Counted from the stretch's first letter, positions 15,679-27,064 are shown. The stretch: 64,000 nt of DNA from Streptomyces sp. NBC_00289 (GCF_041435115.1 NZ_CP108046.1:2046001-2110000), one strand, 5' to 3'. The notes: a model not told the origin generated them from the sequence alone. Translations and numbers: made by a program.

Positions 15679-16998
15679 TCAAGAGTCGCAGGCGATGATC
15701 AGCGCCTGCACCTCCTCGGACAGGGCGCGGGCGAACCGGTCGAGATCCGGGACGGCCTCGGCGTCGGCGACGAGCCCGTAGTGGACGCTGCCGCGGTACG
15801 TCGAGATCGCGACCGCCAGGGACTGGCCGCGGGCCAGCGGGGCGAAGGGGTAGACCTCGGTGACCGGGTTGCCGCCGAGCTTCAGGCCGAGGCTGGGCAG
15901 TGGCACGCTGGTGACCAGGATGTCGAACCAGAGCCGGGCGGCCGAGCCGACCAGAGGACCGCCGAGCCGGTGGCCGAGGGCCGGCACGTGGTCGGCGAGC
16001 AGGGCGACGGCGCCCGCGCCCCGGTTGGGGCCGGCGTCCTTCTTGCGGTCCATGGCCCTGCGGACCGTGCTCAGCCGGCTGAGCGGGTCGGGGTCGTGGA
16101 CGGGCAGCCGCATCAGGTAGCCGGAGAGCCGGTTGCCCTGCGGGTGCGCGGTGCGTGGGCGGCGCTTGGAGACGGGGATCAGGGCGCGTGGCGCCACGCC
16201 CTCGCTGCCGTCGCCGCGTTCGTCGAGCCAGCGGCGCAGCGCGCCCGCGACGACGGCGATCAGTACGTCGTTGACGGTGCCGCCGACGGTCTTGCGGACC
16301 CGGTGCACGTCGTCGAGGTCGATGACCACTCCGGCGGTGCGGCGGGTGCCGGTGGGCTCGGCGGTCAGCGCGGGCGAGGAGCGAACGGCCACGCCGGACA
16401 GGGCGACGGAGGCGCCGATGTCGAGGGCGCGGCCCACGTCGGACAGGGCGCCGCGGAGCAGTTCGGGCAGTTTGCGGACGTCGGGCAGGCGGCCGCGCGG
16501 CGGTTCCTGGGGCCGGGGGCGCGGGGCGGGCATGTCGATCGGGTCCATGACGGCGGCGGCGAGGGCGAGCGCCCGCAGCCCGTCGGCCAGCGCGTGGTGG
16601 AACTTGAAGAGGACGGCGAAGGACTCGCCGTCCTCTCCCGGCAGCACATGGGCCTCCCAGGGCGGCCGGCCGCGTTCCAGCGGGCGTTCCATGAGGCGGC
16701 CGGCGACGTCGTGGAAGTCGGCGGTGGGGGCGTGCAGCCGGACGTGGTTCAGGGGGTCGAAGCCGGCGTCGGGCTCACGCGTGGCGCTGCCGAAGGACAG
16801 CGGCTGCCAGACGTCACGGATCCGCATCCGCAGTCCGGGCACGGCGGCGGCCCGGGCGGCGAGCAGGTCGGCCGCGTGGGCGCCCGCGGTCGGCGAGTGC
16901 GCGGTGAAGACGCCGAGCGCGGCCAGGTGCATCGGGTGCCGGTCGGACTCGATGTTCCAGAACGCCAGGTCGAGAGGTGCGAGCAGGTCGGAAGTCAA
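15679..16998 (-). CDS. Wax ester synthase/diacylglycerol acyltransferase (WS/DGAT)
   Basis: A 439-residue acyltransferase that makes triacylglycerol or wax esters from acyl-CoA, the storage lipids of Streptomyces. The N-terminus APLDLAFWNIESDRHPMHL is characteristic of the family. The active-site motif HHALADG (residues 134-140) matches HHxxxDG, and the later NDVLIAVVAGALRRWL block (PxNDxVLA-like) is present. The start is a rare TTG at 16998 with GAGG seven bases upstream; no ATG or GTG fits the conserved N-terminus. The protein should act at the membrane or on lipid droplets. It stands next to glycogen genes, so two carbon-storage routes lie side by side. Confidence 0.93.
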   Translation of the reverse strand: MTSDLLAPLDLAFWNIESDRHPMHLAALGVFTAHSPTAGAHAADLLAARAAAVPGLRMRIRDVWQPLSFGSATREPDAGFDPLNHVRLHAPTADFHDVAGRLMERPLERGRPPWEAHVLPGEDGESFAVLFKFHHALADGLRALALAAAVMDPIDMPAPRPRPQEPPRGRLPDVRKLPELLRGALSDVGRALDIGASVALSGVAVRSSPALTAEPTGTRRTAGVVIDLDDVHRVRKTVGGTVNDVLIAVVAGALRRWLDERGDGSEGVAPRALIPVSKRRPRTAHPQGNRLSGYLMRLPVHDPDPLSRLSTVRRAMDRKKDAGPNRGAGAVALLADHVPALGHRLGGPLVGSAARLWFDILVTSVPLPSLGLKLGGNPVTEVYPFAPLARGQSLAVAISTYRGSVHYGLVADAEAVPDLDRFARALSEEVQALIIACDS

Positions 16999-17036
16999 TG
17001 GCTTGCCTCGCGTCGACGACGGGTGGGCAAGCAGTC

Positions 17037-17054
17037 AATCGCCCTCAGGCGATT
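17037..17054. promoter_or_regulatory. Inverted repeat upstream of the WS/DGAT gene
   Basis: AATCGCC-CTCA-GGCGATT is a perfect 7-bp inverted repeat centred about 47 bp upstream of the TTG start. It could be an operator or a short mRNA hairpin. No regulator gene is adjacent. Confidence 0.4.
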
Positions 17055-17156
17055 ACGGTCAAGTACGATCAGGCTACGCACAGTTAACAGCAGATTAAGT
17101 GGATGCTTCCGTGCCCCGTCCGCCACAGGGGCATCAGGGGCGTCAGCTGCCCGTGA

Positions 17157-18377
17157 TCAGGGCACCAGCTGGCCCTTTCCCAGCGCGATGACCCCGCCCC
17201 TGGACACCGTGTACAGCTCGGCGTCCCGGTCCGGATTCACCCCGATCGTCGCACCCGGAGGCACCTCGACGTTCTTGTCGAGGACGGCACCGCGCACCAC
17301 CGCACCCCGCCCGATGTGCACGTTGTCGTGCAGCACCGAGCCCTGCACGACGGCTCCCGGGTCCACCAGGACGCCCGGGGAGAGCACCGAGCGGCTGACC
17401 TGCCCGCGGATCAGGCAGCCCGCGCTGATGATGGACTCGCTGGCGATGCCGCCGGCGTTGAAGCGGGCGGGCGAGAGCTGGCCGGAGTGGGTGTAGATGG
17501 GCCACTGGCGGTTGTAGAGGTTGAAGGCGGGACGCTCGGCGATCAGGTCCATGTGGGCGTCGTAGTACGCGTCGAGGGTGCCGACGTCACGCCAGTAGCC
17601 CTGGTCCCGCGTGGTCTCGCCCGGCACGTGGTTGGCGCTGAAGTCGTAGAGCTGGGCCTCGCCGCGGTCGGTCAGCTGGGGCAGGATCGAGCCGCCCATG
17701 TCGTGCACGGAGTTCGGGTCCTCGGCGTCCCGCTGAAGCGCCTCGATCAGTGCCTTGGTGGTGAAGATGTAGTTGCCCATCGAGGCGAAGACGCTCTCCG
17801 GGTCGTCCTCCAGGCCGGGCGGGTCGGCGGGCTTCTCCAGGAAGCGCTCCACCGTCTGGCCGTCCGAGCCGGGACTGATCACCCCGAAGGACGACGACTC
17901 GGTGCGGGGCACGCGGATCCCGGCCACCGTCACGCCCGCGCCGCTCTCGATGTGCTGGGCGACCATCTGCCGCGGGTCCATGCGGTAGACGTGGTCGGCA
18001 CCGAAGACGGCGACGTACTCGGGCCGCTCGTCGTAGATCAGGTTCAGCGACTGCAGGATGGCGTCCGCGCTGCCCAGGTACCAGCGCGGGCCGAGCCGCT
18101 GCTGGGCGGGGACCGGGGTGATGTAGTTGCCGAGCAGACTGGACATCCGCCAGGTGGTGGTGATGTGCCGGTCCAGCGAGTGCGACTTGTACTGCGTGAG
18201 CACGCACAGCCGCAGGATGTCGGCGTTGACCAGGTTGGACAGGACGAAGTCGACGAGGCGGTAGGTGCCACCGAAAGTGACCGCGGGTTTGGCGCGGTCC
18301 GCCGTCAGTGGCATCAGGCGTTTGCCCTCTCCGCCCGCCAGCACGATTCCGAGCACCGACGGTCCACCACGACGCAT
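17157..18377 (-). CDS. glgC: Glucose-1-phosphate adenylyltransferase
   Basis: ADP-glucose pyrophosphorylase, 406 residues, making ADP-glucose for glycogen and related alpha-glucans. It shows the N-terminal nucleotide-binding signature [20 protein letters not shown], the substrate loop [10 protein letters not shown], the [10 protein letters not shown] region, and a C-terminal left-handed beta-helix ([26 protein letters not shown]). ATG 18377 has GGGGAG six bases upstream; a longer in-frame start at 18392 has none. It lies 82 bp downstream of the glycogen synthase gene on the same strand, forming the expected glgA-glgC pair. Confidence 0.96.
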   Translation of the reverse strand: MRRGGPSVLGIVLAGGEGKRLMPLTADRAKPAVTFGGTYRLVDFVLSNLVNADILRLCVLTQYKSHSLDRHITTTWRMSSLLGNYITPVPAQQRLGPRWYLGSADAILQSLNLIYDERPEYVAVFGADHVYRMDPRQMVAQHIESGAGVTVAGIRVPRTESSSFGVISPGSDGQTVERFLEKPADPPGLEDDPESVFASMGNYIFTTKALIEALQRDAEDPNSVHDMGGSILPQLTDRGEAQLYDFSANHVPGETTRDQGYWRDVGTLDAYYDAHMDLIAERPAFNLYNRQWPIYTHSGQLSPARFNAGGIASESIISAGCLIRGQVSRSVLSPGVLVDPGAVVQGSVLHDNVHIGRGAVVRGAVLDKNVEVPPGATIGVNPDRDAELYTVSRGGVIALGKGQLVP

Positions 18378-18459
18378 GGCCGCTCCCCTCATCCTCGTTG
18401 CCCCATCAATGCCCCTGAGCAGGGGGGTCTACGCCTGTTCGAGGCTCGCCCCGTCGTTC

Positions 18460-19611
18460 TCACGCCGATTTGAGGATCTCCTCGTAGAGCCGGACCGTGC
18501 GCCGGGCGACCGCGTCCCAGCCGAACTCGCCCACCGCGCGCTCCCGGCCGGCCTCACCCATCCGGCGGGCCCCCTCCGGATCACCGATGACGGAGTCCAG
18601 CGCCCGCGCCAGCCCGGCCTCGAAGTCGTCGTCCACCGGGACGAGCAGACCCGTCCTGCCGTCGTCGACGACCTCGGGAATGCCGCCGACCCGGGAGGCC
18701 ACGACCGGCGTGCCGCAGGCCATCGCCTCCAGGTTCACGATCCCCAGGGGTTCGTACACCGAGGGGCAGACGAACGCGGCGGCGTGCGTGAGCAGCTGGA
18801 TCACCTCCGGGCGGGGCAGCATCTGCGGGATCCAGTGCACGCCCGCGCGATGACGGCTCAGCTCCTCGAAGAGGTCGCGGAACTCCTGGTCGATCTCGGG
18901 CGTGTCGGGCGCTCCCGCGCACAGCACCACCTGCGCCGCCGGGTCGATGTCCCGCACCGCGCGCAGCAGATGGGGCACGCCCTTCTGGCGGGTGATGCGG
19001 CCGACGAACAAAACGTACGGCCGGTCCGCGTCCAGGCCGATCCGGCGCAGCACGTCGGTGTCGTGATCGGGCTGGTAGAGGCCTGTGTCGATGCCGTTGT
19101 GCACGACGTGGACCTTGGCCGGATCGAGCACCGGGTAGCAGGCCAGGATGTCCTCGCGCATCGCACCCGACACGGCGACCACCGCGTCGGCGGTCTCGAT
19201 CGCGGTGCGCTCGGCCCAGCCGGACAGGGCGTAGCCGCCGCCGAGCTGCTCGGCCTTCCAGGGGCGCAGGGGCTCCAGGGAGTGGGCCGTCATCACGTGC
19301 GGGATGCCGTAGAGGAGTTTGCCGAGGTGGCCGGCGAGGTTGGCGTACCAGGTGTGGGAGTGGACGAGTTCGCGGCCCTCCAGGGCGGCGGTCATCGCGA
19401 GGTCCACGGCGAAGGTGCGCAGCGCGTCGTTGGCGGTGTCGAGGGCCGGCCAGGGCCGGTGCCGCAGCACGCCGTCCGTGCGGCCCTCGCCCCAGCAGTG
19501 CACGTCCAGGTCGACGAGGGAGCGCAGTTCCCTGGCGAGGAACTCGACATGGACGCCCGCGCCGCCGTACACGTCCGGCGGGTACTCCCGGGTCAGCAGG
19601 CCCACTCGCAC
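18460..19611 (-). CDS. glgA: Actinobacterial GT4 glycogen synthase / maltose-1-phosphate synthase
   Basis: A 383-residue GT-B glycosyltransferase of the actinobacterial glgA type. In mycobacteria the orthologous enzyme (also called GlgM) joins glucose from ADP-glucose to glucose-1-phosphate to give maltose-1-phosphate. The N-terminus RVGLLTREYPPDVYGGAGVH is diagnostic, the hinge has VLFVGRITRQKGVPHLL, and the GT4 E-x7-E motif is seen in SVYEPLGIVNLEAMACG. The GTG start at 19611 follows an AGGGGG. The pairing with glgC supplies its donor substrate. Confidence 0.93.
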   Translation of the reverse strand: MRVGLLTREYPPDVYGGAGVHVEFLARELRSLVDLDVHCWGEGRTDGVLRHRPWPALDTANDALRTFAVDLAMTAALEGRELVHSHTWYANLAGHLGKLLYGIPHVMTAHSLEPLRPWKAEQLGGGYALSGWAERTAIETADAVVAVSGAMREDILACYPVLDPAKVHVVHNGIDTGLYQPDHDTDVLRRIGLDADRPYVLFVGRITRQKGVPHLLRAVRDIDPAAQVVLCAGAPDTPEIDQEFRDLFEELSRHRAGVHWIPQMLPRPEVIQLLTHAAAFVCPSVYEPLGIVNLEAMACGTPVVASRVGGIPEVVDDGRTGLLVPVDDDFEAGLARALDSVIGDPEGARRMGEAGRERAVGEFGWDAVARRTVRLYEEILKSA

Positions 19612-19648
19612 CCAAAACCCCCTGTCTCAGCGGCTGGTTCTTCCATGG

Positions 19649-20386
19649 TCACCCAGATGCGGCGTGCGGGGAAGAGCGCGGGGGCCGTCTGAAGCAACAG
19701 TCCCCGCAGACGCCTCCGCCGGGTACCCGGTAGTAGAGGCAGCAGCTGCGCCGCCGGAAGGCCGTCCCCGTGAGGGTGCCGGTGCCGGCCAGGAGCGGGT
19801 GGGCGAGGAGGCGCGCGGTCAGGGCGCGGGTGCGGGCGGCCGCGTCGCCACGGCCGTTCGCCCGCGCCCACCGGTCCAGCTGCCCGGCGGCGCCCGCCAG
19901 GGCGGAGGCGGCGTTGCCCCGCAGCAGCCCCGGCGCGACCCGGTACCGGGCCCGCAGCGCGGCGGCGAGCGGCTCGAGGTGGCCGTGCAGGACGACGTCG
20001 GCGACGGTCTCCGCGTCCCCGGGCAGAGTCGTCATCCGGGACAGCCACAGGTCGTCGGGGGCGCTGCCGTCGGGGTCCCAGTGCAGCAGCCGGGCGTCGA
20101 GGTCGGGGAGGTGGCCGTACAGGGCGCAGCAGCCGAGCGCGACCGACCACAGCCGGGCCGCCAGCCCCTGGTGCGCCACCGAGGCGGCGATGCGTGTCTC
20201 GGGCGCGCGCAGGACGTCCGCGACCTTCGACACCCGGAAATTCAGGAAATTTCCGTAAACATCCGACGACCCGTTCGCGTAGGCCTGCGCAAGCGTCGGC
20301 AGCGGTGAACGCGGCTCCGCTGTCGTGCGTAGTAGGAAGAAGCCACCGAGCGGCCGCAGCGCCGCGAGTGAGGGGTCGAGGTCCAC
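19649..20386 (-). CDS. FhuF-like (2Fe-2S) protein, probable siderophore ferric reductase
   Basis: A 245-residue protein with the FhuF-type C-terminal cysteine motif CCLYYRVPGGGVCGDCC, a C-C-x10-C-x2-C arrangement that binds a [2Fe-2S] cluster. Family members reduce ferric siderophores in the cytoplasm to release iron. The rest is mostly helical and Ala/Arg-rich without membrane segments. The proposed GTG 20386 lacks a clear SD, so the N-terminus is uncertain. No siderophore genes are adjacent. Confidence 0.8.
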   Translation of the reverse strand: MDLDPSLAALRPLGGFFLLRTTAEPRSPLPTLAQAYANGSSDVYGNFLNFRVSKVADVLRAPETRIAASVAHQGLAARLWSVALGCCALYGHLPDLDARLLHWDPDGSAPDDLWLSRMTTLPGDAETVADVVLHGHLEPLAAALRARYRVAPGLLRGNAASALAGAAGQLDRWARANGRGDAAARTRALTARLLAHPLLAGTGTLTGTAFRRRSCCLYYRVPGGGVCGDCCFRRPPRSSPHAASG

Positions 20387-20614
20387 GAGGTGCAGTAGTA
20401 CCAGGGCGAGTGAGGGTTCCCTCTAGGGGGCCTCCACCCTGTGTCACCCACCTTGGGGAGGACGACGCCCCCGTCCTACTCCATCGGCAGTAGGACCCAT
20501 TGCCTGCTCAGGTACGACGACGGGAAGACTTTTAAGCGGCATCGTGTTGCTTATGAAAGCCGACCGTTCGCCGCGCCGGGCCCAGCGCCCCCGCCTCACG
20601 CAGAGGAGCAGCTC

Positions 20615-23048
<2,434 letters not shown>

Positions 23049-23090
23049 TCAGGAGGGCCAAAAGTAAGCGCCCGGAACAGGCCATGACAA

Positions 23091-23156
23091 GGCGGCAATC
23101 AGCCGCCCCGCGTTTCAACTGACCGGGAATCAACCCCGGTTGCCGAACGGCTGAAA
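23091..23156 (-). ncRNA. Possible structured 5' leader of the Rpf gene
   Basis: On the minus strand a closing stem (TTTCA 23156-23152 with TGAAA 23117-23113) encloses two hairpins. The first is GCC-GTTC-GGC (23151-23142). The second has ACCGGG/CCCGGT arms (23140-23135 and 23127-23122). A further GGCGGC-TGATT-GCCGCC hairpin (23107-23091) follows. The gene start is 64 bp downstream. Some actinobacterial rpf genes carry ydaO-type c-di-AMP riboswitches, but I cannot match that consensus here, so the class is unassigned. Confidence 0.4.
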
Positions 23157-23244
23157 CAGGTGGGTCTTCCGCGCGTATCTGCGTAGACAGGCGTACGCAA
23201 TCTCGAACACCCCGGACGTGCGGTCGGCGTACCGGCAAGTCAGG

Positions 23245-23270
23245 ATGGTCGCAACGGCAACAGCGACCAT
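23245..23270. promoter_or_regulatory. Perfect inverted repeat upstream of gnd
   Basis: ATGGTCGC at 23245-23252 and GCGACCAT at 23263-23270 are exact inverted repeats with a 10-base spacer, about one helical turn. It lies 50 bp upstream of gnd and on the far side of the promoter region shared with the divergent Rpf gene. The geometry suits a dimeric repressor or activator; the protein is unknown. Confidence 0.5.
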
Positions 23271-23321
23271 ACTGACAGCCCGACCGGCACCACGATCCAG
23301 GATCCTTAGGAGCCAAACCGT

Positions 23322-24761
23322 ATGAGCACTTCAGCCCAGATCGGCGTCACGGGACTCGCGGTCATGGGCCGCAACCTCGCCCGCAACTTCGCGCGCAACG
23401 GCTACGCGGTCGCTCTGCACAACCGGACGGCGGCGCGTACACACGCTCTGGTCGAGGAGTTCGGGCACGAGGGCGACTTCGTCGCGGCCGAGACCGCCAA
23501 GGAGTTCGTGGCGGCGCTGGAGCGGCCCCGCCGCCTGGTGATCATGGTGAAGGCCGGCGAGCCGACCGACGCGGTGATCCAGGAGTTCGCCCCGCTCCTC
23601 GAGCCCGGCGACATGATCATCGACGGCGGCAACGCGCACTTCGCGGACACCCGTCGCCGCGAGCGCGAACTGCGCGAGCAGGGCATCCACTTCGTCGGCA
23701 TGGGCGTCTCCGGCGGCGAGGAGGGCGCGCTGCACGGCCCGAGCATCATGCCGGGCGGCCCGCGGGAGTCGTACGACTCGCTCGGCCCCATGCTGGAGAA
23801 GATCTCCGCGAAGGCGAAGGACGGATCGCCCTGCGTCACGCACGTGGGTCCGGACGGCGCCGGGCACTTCGTGAAGATGGTCCACAACGGCATCGAGTAC
23901 GCCGACATGCAGCTGATCGGCGAGGCGTACCAACTGCTGCGCGACGTGGCCGGTTACTCGCCCGCGCAGATCGCCGACATCTTCCGCACCTGGAACACCG
24001 GCCGGCTGGACTCGTACCTGATCGAGATCACGGCCGAGGTGCTGTCGCACGTCGACGCCGGGACCGGCAAGCCCTTCGTGGACGTGGTCGTGGACCAGGC
24101 GGAGCAGAAGGGCACGGGCCGCTGGACCGTCCAGATCGCCCTGGACCTCGGCGTGCCGGTGTCGGGCATCGCGGAGGCGGTGTTCGCCCGCTCGCTGTCC
24201 GGACACGCGTCGCTGCGCGAGGCCTCGCGCGACCTGGCCGGTCCCAAGGCGACGCCGCTGAGCGAGTCGGAGGCCGGCGCCTTCGCCGACCGCGTGGAGC
24301 AGGCGCTGTACGCCTCGAAGATCGTGTCGTACACCCAGGGCTTCCACGAGATCGCCGCGGGCAGCGAGGAGTACGACTGGGACATCGACCTGGGCGCCGT
24401 CTCCGCGCTCTGGCGCGGCGGCTGCATCATCCGCGCGGCCTTCCTGGACCGCATCCGCGCCGCCTACGACGCCCGCCCCGACCTGCCGAGCCTGCTGTCG
24501 GACGACACGTTCGCCCAGGAGATCGGCGCGGCGCAGGACGACTGGCGCGAGGTCCTCGTCGCGGCCACCCGCCAGGGCGTCGCCACCCCCGGCTTCGCCG
24601 CCGCCCTCGCCTACTACGACGCCCTGCGCGCCGAGCGTCTGCCCGCCGCGCTCACCCAGGGGCAGCGGGACTTCTTCGGTGCGCACACCTACCGGCGCAC
24701 GGACCGCGACGGCTCGTTCCACACGCTGTGGGGCGGTGACCGCTCGGAGGTGTCCTCGTAG
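23322..24761 (+). CDS. gnd: 6-phosphogluconate dehydrogenase, decarboxylating
   Basis: A 479-residue pentose-phosphate enzyme converting 6-phosphogluconate to ribulose-5-phosphate, CO2 and NADPH. The N-terminal Rossmann motif GVTGLAVMGRNLARNFARNG ends in NRT, as in NADP-dependent forms. The signature GMGVSGGEEGALHGPSIMPG, the catalytic lysine in GHFVKMVHNGIEYADMQL and the C-terminal dimer tail all fit the long homodimeric form. ATG 23322 follows AGGAG (ttaggagccaaaccgt). It is monocistronic, ended by a strong hairpin at 24789-24831. Confidence 0.97.
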   Translation: MSTSAQIGVTGLAVMGRNLARNFARNGYAVALHNRTAARTHALVEEFGHEGDFVAAETAKEFVAALERPRRLVIMVKAGEPTDAVIQEFAPLLEPGDMIIDGGNAHFADTRRRERELREQGIHFVGMGVSGGEEGALHGPSIMPGGPRESYDSLGPMLEKISAKAKDGSPCVTHVGPDGAGHFVKMVHNGIEYADMQLIGEAYQLLRDVAGYSPAQIADIFRTWNTGRLDSYLIEITAEVLSHVDAGTGKPFVDVVVDQAEQKGTGRWTVQIALDLGVPVSGIAEAVFARSLSGHASLREASRDLAGPKATPLSESEAGAFADRVEQALYASKIVSYTQGFHEIAAGSEEYDWDIDLGAVSALWRGGCIIRAAFLDRIRAAYDARPDLPSLLSDDTFAQEIGAAQDDWREVLVAATRQGVATPGFAAALAYYDALRAERLPAALTQGQRDFFGAHTYRRTDRDGSFHTLWGGDRSEVSS

Positions 24762-24788
24762 GGCTCTCCTGCGGAGTTCTGAGCGAGT

Positions 24789-24831
24789 GACGAAGCGGTG
24801 GGCGGCCGGGACGGCCGCCCACCGCTTCGTC
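24789..24831 (+). terminator. Strong rho-independent-type hairpin after gnd
   Basis: A perfect 19-bp inverted repeat: GACGAAGCGGTGGGCGGCC at 24789-24807, loop GGGAC, and its exact complement at 24813-24831. It begins 27 bases after the gnd stop. It is probably bidirectional and also stops reading from the convergent proline-rich gene. Confidence 0.85.
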
Positions 24832-24861
24832 GTGCCGGGGGCTCTGTGAGGTGTGCCCGGC

Positions 24862-25143
24862 TCAGGACAGCGGAGGCCCCGGCTCGGGGTCCGGAACCGG
24901 CTCCGGGCCCGGCGGGATCGGGGACGGGGAGGGCTCGGGGCCCGGAGTCGGCCCCGGAGCGGGCGGCGACGGGGCGGGCGGTTCCGGGCTCGGGTCCGGG
25001 TTCGGCCCCGGGGCCGGCGGTGACGGGGCCGGGGCGGGGTCGGGGTACGGCTGCGGGCGCTCGGGGTCCGGTGTCGGCACCGGTCCCGGCCCGGGGCCCG
25101 GTGTCGGGCCGGGGTGCACGGGGTCGGGGTACGGGTTCGTCAT
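24862..25143 (-). CDS. Proline/glycine-rich small protein (93 aa)
   Basis: Unknown function. After MTNPYPDPVH the protein is almost entirely Pro, Gly, Glu, Asp and Ser, with repeated PGP, PAPSPPAPGP and PEPSPSP blocks ending EPGPPLS. It lacks a signal peptide and hydrophobic segments and must be extended or disordered. ATG 25143 has a perfect GGAGG five bases upstream, which is the best evidence that it is translated. An in-frame upstream extension to 25614 crosses tandem repeats and is rejected. It is convergent with gnd. Confidence 0.6.
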   Translation of the reverse strand: MTNPYPDPVHPGPTPGPGPGPVPTPDPERPQPYPDPAPAPSPPAPGPNPDPSPEPPAPSPPAPGPTPGPEPSPSPIPPGPEPVPDPEPGPPLS

Positions 25144-25690
25144 GGCGTCCTCCAGCCAGTCGGTCCACACACGGCTCTGGACTACTCCCCCGCCTACCCG
25201 ACGACGGCCCCGGCACTCACTCCCGAGCATGACGTCAGAGGCCCAAGTGGGCTCACGGGCAGGGGCGGCGGCGGGGTGTGGCGTGACGTGGCGTGGCGGC
25301 GCGGTTGTACGGGCGGTCCGGCCGGGGGTGCGGCGGCGCGGTCGTACGGGCAGGCCCGGCCGGTGGGGCTTGGCGGCGCGGTTCGTACGGGCAGGCCCGG
25401 GCGGGTCCGGCCGGCGGGGTGTGGCGGCGCGGTTCGTACGGGCAGGCCCGGCCGGTGGGGCTTGGCGGCGCGGTTCGTACGGGCAGACCCGGGCGGGTCG
25501 GTGGGGTGCGGTGGCCCGGTTTCGCAGGCGGGCGGGGCCCGGTCGGTGGGATGGGTGGCGTGACTGGCCGCTGCCGCTGGGTGCGGCGGGGGTGGCCTCA
25601 GCGGCGGAACCCACTCACGGGTTGCCGCAGCGTGGCCTCACCGGCGAGCCCGCCCGTGGGTTGGGGTGGCGCTGACGGTGAGGCGCCGGG
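25144..25690. other. Intergenic region dominated by GC-rich repeats, no gene seen
   Basis: About 550 bp between the proline-rich gene and the GNAT gene. Several open frames cross it on both strands, but all consist of repeat-derived Arg/Ala/Pro/Gly sequence without SD or family features. The central part is the tandem repeat described separately. Confidence 0.55.
25295..25510. repeat. Imperfect tandem repeat, five copies
   Basis: Copies start at 25295, 25332, 25372, 25423 and 25464, with period 37-51 bp. The core is GGCGGCGCGGTTCGTACGGG followed by CAGGCCCGG and a variable GGCCGGTGGGGCTT-like tail. Copies 3 and 5 share a GGCGGGTC variant tail. It is a noncoding VNTR-like block. Confidence 0.8.
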
Positions 25691-26035
25691 TCAGAACCGG
25701 TCGGGATGGGCCGCCAGCCAAGCCTTCGCGGCCCGCCGCAGCTCCGGGTCGGCCGCCGGAGCCTCCTCCGGGTGGCGCTCGGCCCACTTCACGACGTACG
25801 GGCACAGCGGGGCGACGACGATTCCCTCGCGCTTCGCGATGCCGTACAACTCGCGCGCCAGCGAGCCCGCGATGCCCTTCCCCTCGTGGGCCGGCTCGAC
25901 GATCGTGTGGACGGGCACGAGCGCGCGCTCGGGCGCTTCGAGGACGAAGTACTCGATGTGGCCGACCACTTCACCATCGGCGATCGCCTCCAGGCGGCCC
26001 GCCGCCCGGTCGTCGCGGATCTCGATGTCGCTCAT
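25691..26035 (-). CDS. Small GNAT-fold N-acetyltransferase (YjdJ type)
   Basis: A 114-residue single-domain protein of the short GNAT family (GNAT_acetyltr_2). The beta strands RLEAIADGEVVGHIEYFVLE and LVPVHTIVEPAHEGKGIAGSL include the acetyl-CoA loop HEGKGIAGSLA. They are followed by VAPLCPYVVKWAERHPEE, the typical C-terminal motif of this group. ATG 26035 has CAGGAG seven bases upstream. It follows panD by about 50 bp and may be cotranscribed. Its acceptor is unknown. Confidence 0.88.
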   Translation of the reverse strand: MSDIEIRDDRAAGRLEAIADGEVVGHIEYFVLEAPERALVPVHTIVEPAHEGKGIAGSLARELYGIAKREGIVVAPLCPYVVKWAERHPEEAPAADPELRRAAKAWLAAHPDRF

Positions 26036-26084
26036 GGGCACGCTCCTGGTCCGAAAGTCGTCCGCGGGTCCGTGGATCCGGGGC

Positions 26085-26504
26085 TCAGGCCGGTACGGCC
26101 TGCGGGCTGCGCTCCTGGTCCGAACCCGGCACCGGCTCGGACGGGTCGGCCCCGAGAGCCACGATGCGGTTGTCACGGTCCACGTGCACGATCCGGGGTT
26201 CGAGTGCCCGTGCCTCGGAGTCGGTCACCTGAGCGTAACTGATGATGATCACCAGATCACCGGGGTGCACGAGATGGGCGGCGGCACCGTTGATGCCCAC
26301 GACACCCGAGCCGCGCTCACCCTCGATGACGTACGTCTCCAGACGGGCCCCGTTGGTGATGTCGACGATGTGGACGAGCTCGCCCGGCAGCAGGTCGGCG
26401 GCGTCGAGCAGGTCGGCGTCGATGGTGACGGACCCGACGTAGTGCAGGTCGGCCTGGGTGACCGTGGCACGGTGGATCTTGGACTTGAACATGGTGCGCA
26501 GCAT
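26085..26504 (-). CDS. panD: Aspartate 1-decarboxylase proenzyme
   Basis: A 139-residue pyruvoyl enzyme that decarboxylates L-aspartate to beta-alanine for pantothenate and CoA. The self-cleavage site is Gly24-Ser25 in [10 protein letters not shown], with the conserved N-terminus [40 protein letters not shown] and the core [20 protein letters not shown] are intact. The C-terminus is about 15 residues longer than in E. coli and acidic. The cytoplasmic enzyme acts as a tetramer. panB/panC are not nearby. Confidence 0.96.
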   Translation of the reverse strand: MLRTMFKSKIHRATVTQADLHYVGSVTIDADLLDAADLLPGELVHIVDITNGARLETYVIEGERGSGVVGINGAAAHLVHPGDLVIIISYAQVTDSEARALEPRIVHVDRDNRIVALGADPSEPVPGSDQERSPQAVPA

Positions 26505-26691
26505 GAAGAGGCTCCCGGTTCGTCTGCTCCCTGCCTGCTACTGCAGGTCAAGGGCGGTGTTCGGAGATTACATCGTTTGGCGTGTTCGGTCAGCTGTCGC
26601 CAGGTGTTCGAGGACTCACACTGACCCGTTGCCGACTTTTCTGATGCCGCGCGATAAGACGAGAGCCGGCCAGGTCAGGTCATGTGCTCTG

Positions 26692-26874
26692 TCAGTCGGC
26701 GTGGACGAGGCGGTGGGCGTGGCGGATCTCCCAGCCGAGGCCGATGGTGCAGGTCTTGCCGGGTTCGCCCCAGCCGCTGCGGTACGGGGTGACGGCACGC
26801 CCGGTCCACAAGTAGCGCTGTCCCTCGGGCATTTCGGCGATCCGTACGTGGATGCGGCCGGGGTCAGTGGTCAC
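26692..26874 (-). CDS. Hypothetical small protein (60 aa)
   Basis: Not recognised. From GTG 26874 the frame encodes a compact sequence: VTTDPGRIHVRIAEMPEGQ, then YLWTGRAVTPYRSGW, then TCTIGLGWEIRHAHRLVHAD at the C-terminus. The balanced composition and Trp/Tyr content suggest a real folded protein. No SD precedes the GTG, so translation may be leaderless. The open frame continues upstream into the aldehyde dehydrogenase gene in another frame, which I take as chance. Confidence 0.45.
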   Translation of the reverse strand: MTTDPGRIHVRIAEMPEGQRYLWTGRAVTPYRSGWGEPGKTCTIGLGWEIRHAHRLVHAD

Positions 26875-27064
26875 AGGCGGTCGGTGTGGTCGTTGTGCCG
26901 GACCGCGGCGGTTGTCGCGAGGACTCGTCACATGATGCGGGTGCCCGACACGGCCGGGCGTGCGCCCTCGGTGCTTTCGAGATCGAGCTGTCCCTCCCTC
27001 GGCAAGGAGGCGCTTCAGCCTTTGCCGGTCGGCATCCGGCGAGCGCGGTCGACCGGCTCGGAGG

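Noticed and set aside
25295..25510. CRISPR array
   Set aside because: Repeats are adjacent and imperfect with variable period and no distinct spacers; no cas genes in the window.
25144..25614. N-terminal extension of the proline-rich protein through the tandem repeats
   Set aside because: The extension has no SD and is made of repeat-derived Arg/Pro sequence; the internal ATG has a perfect GGAGG.
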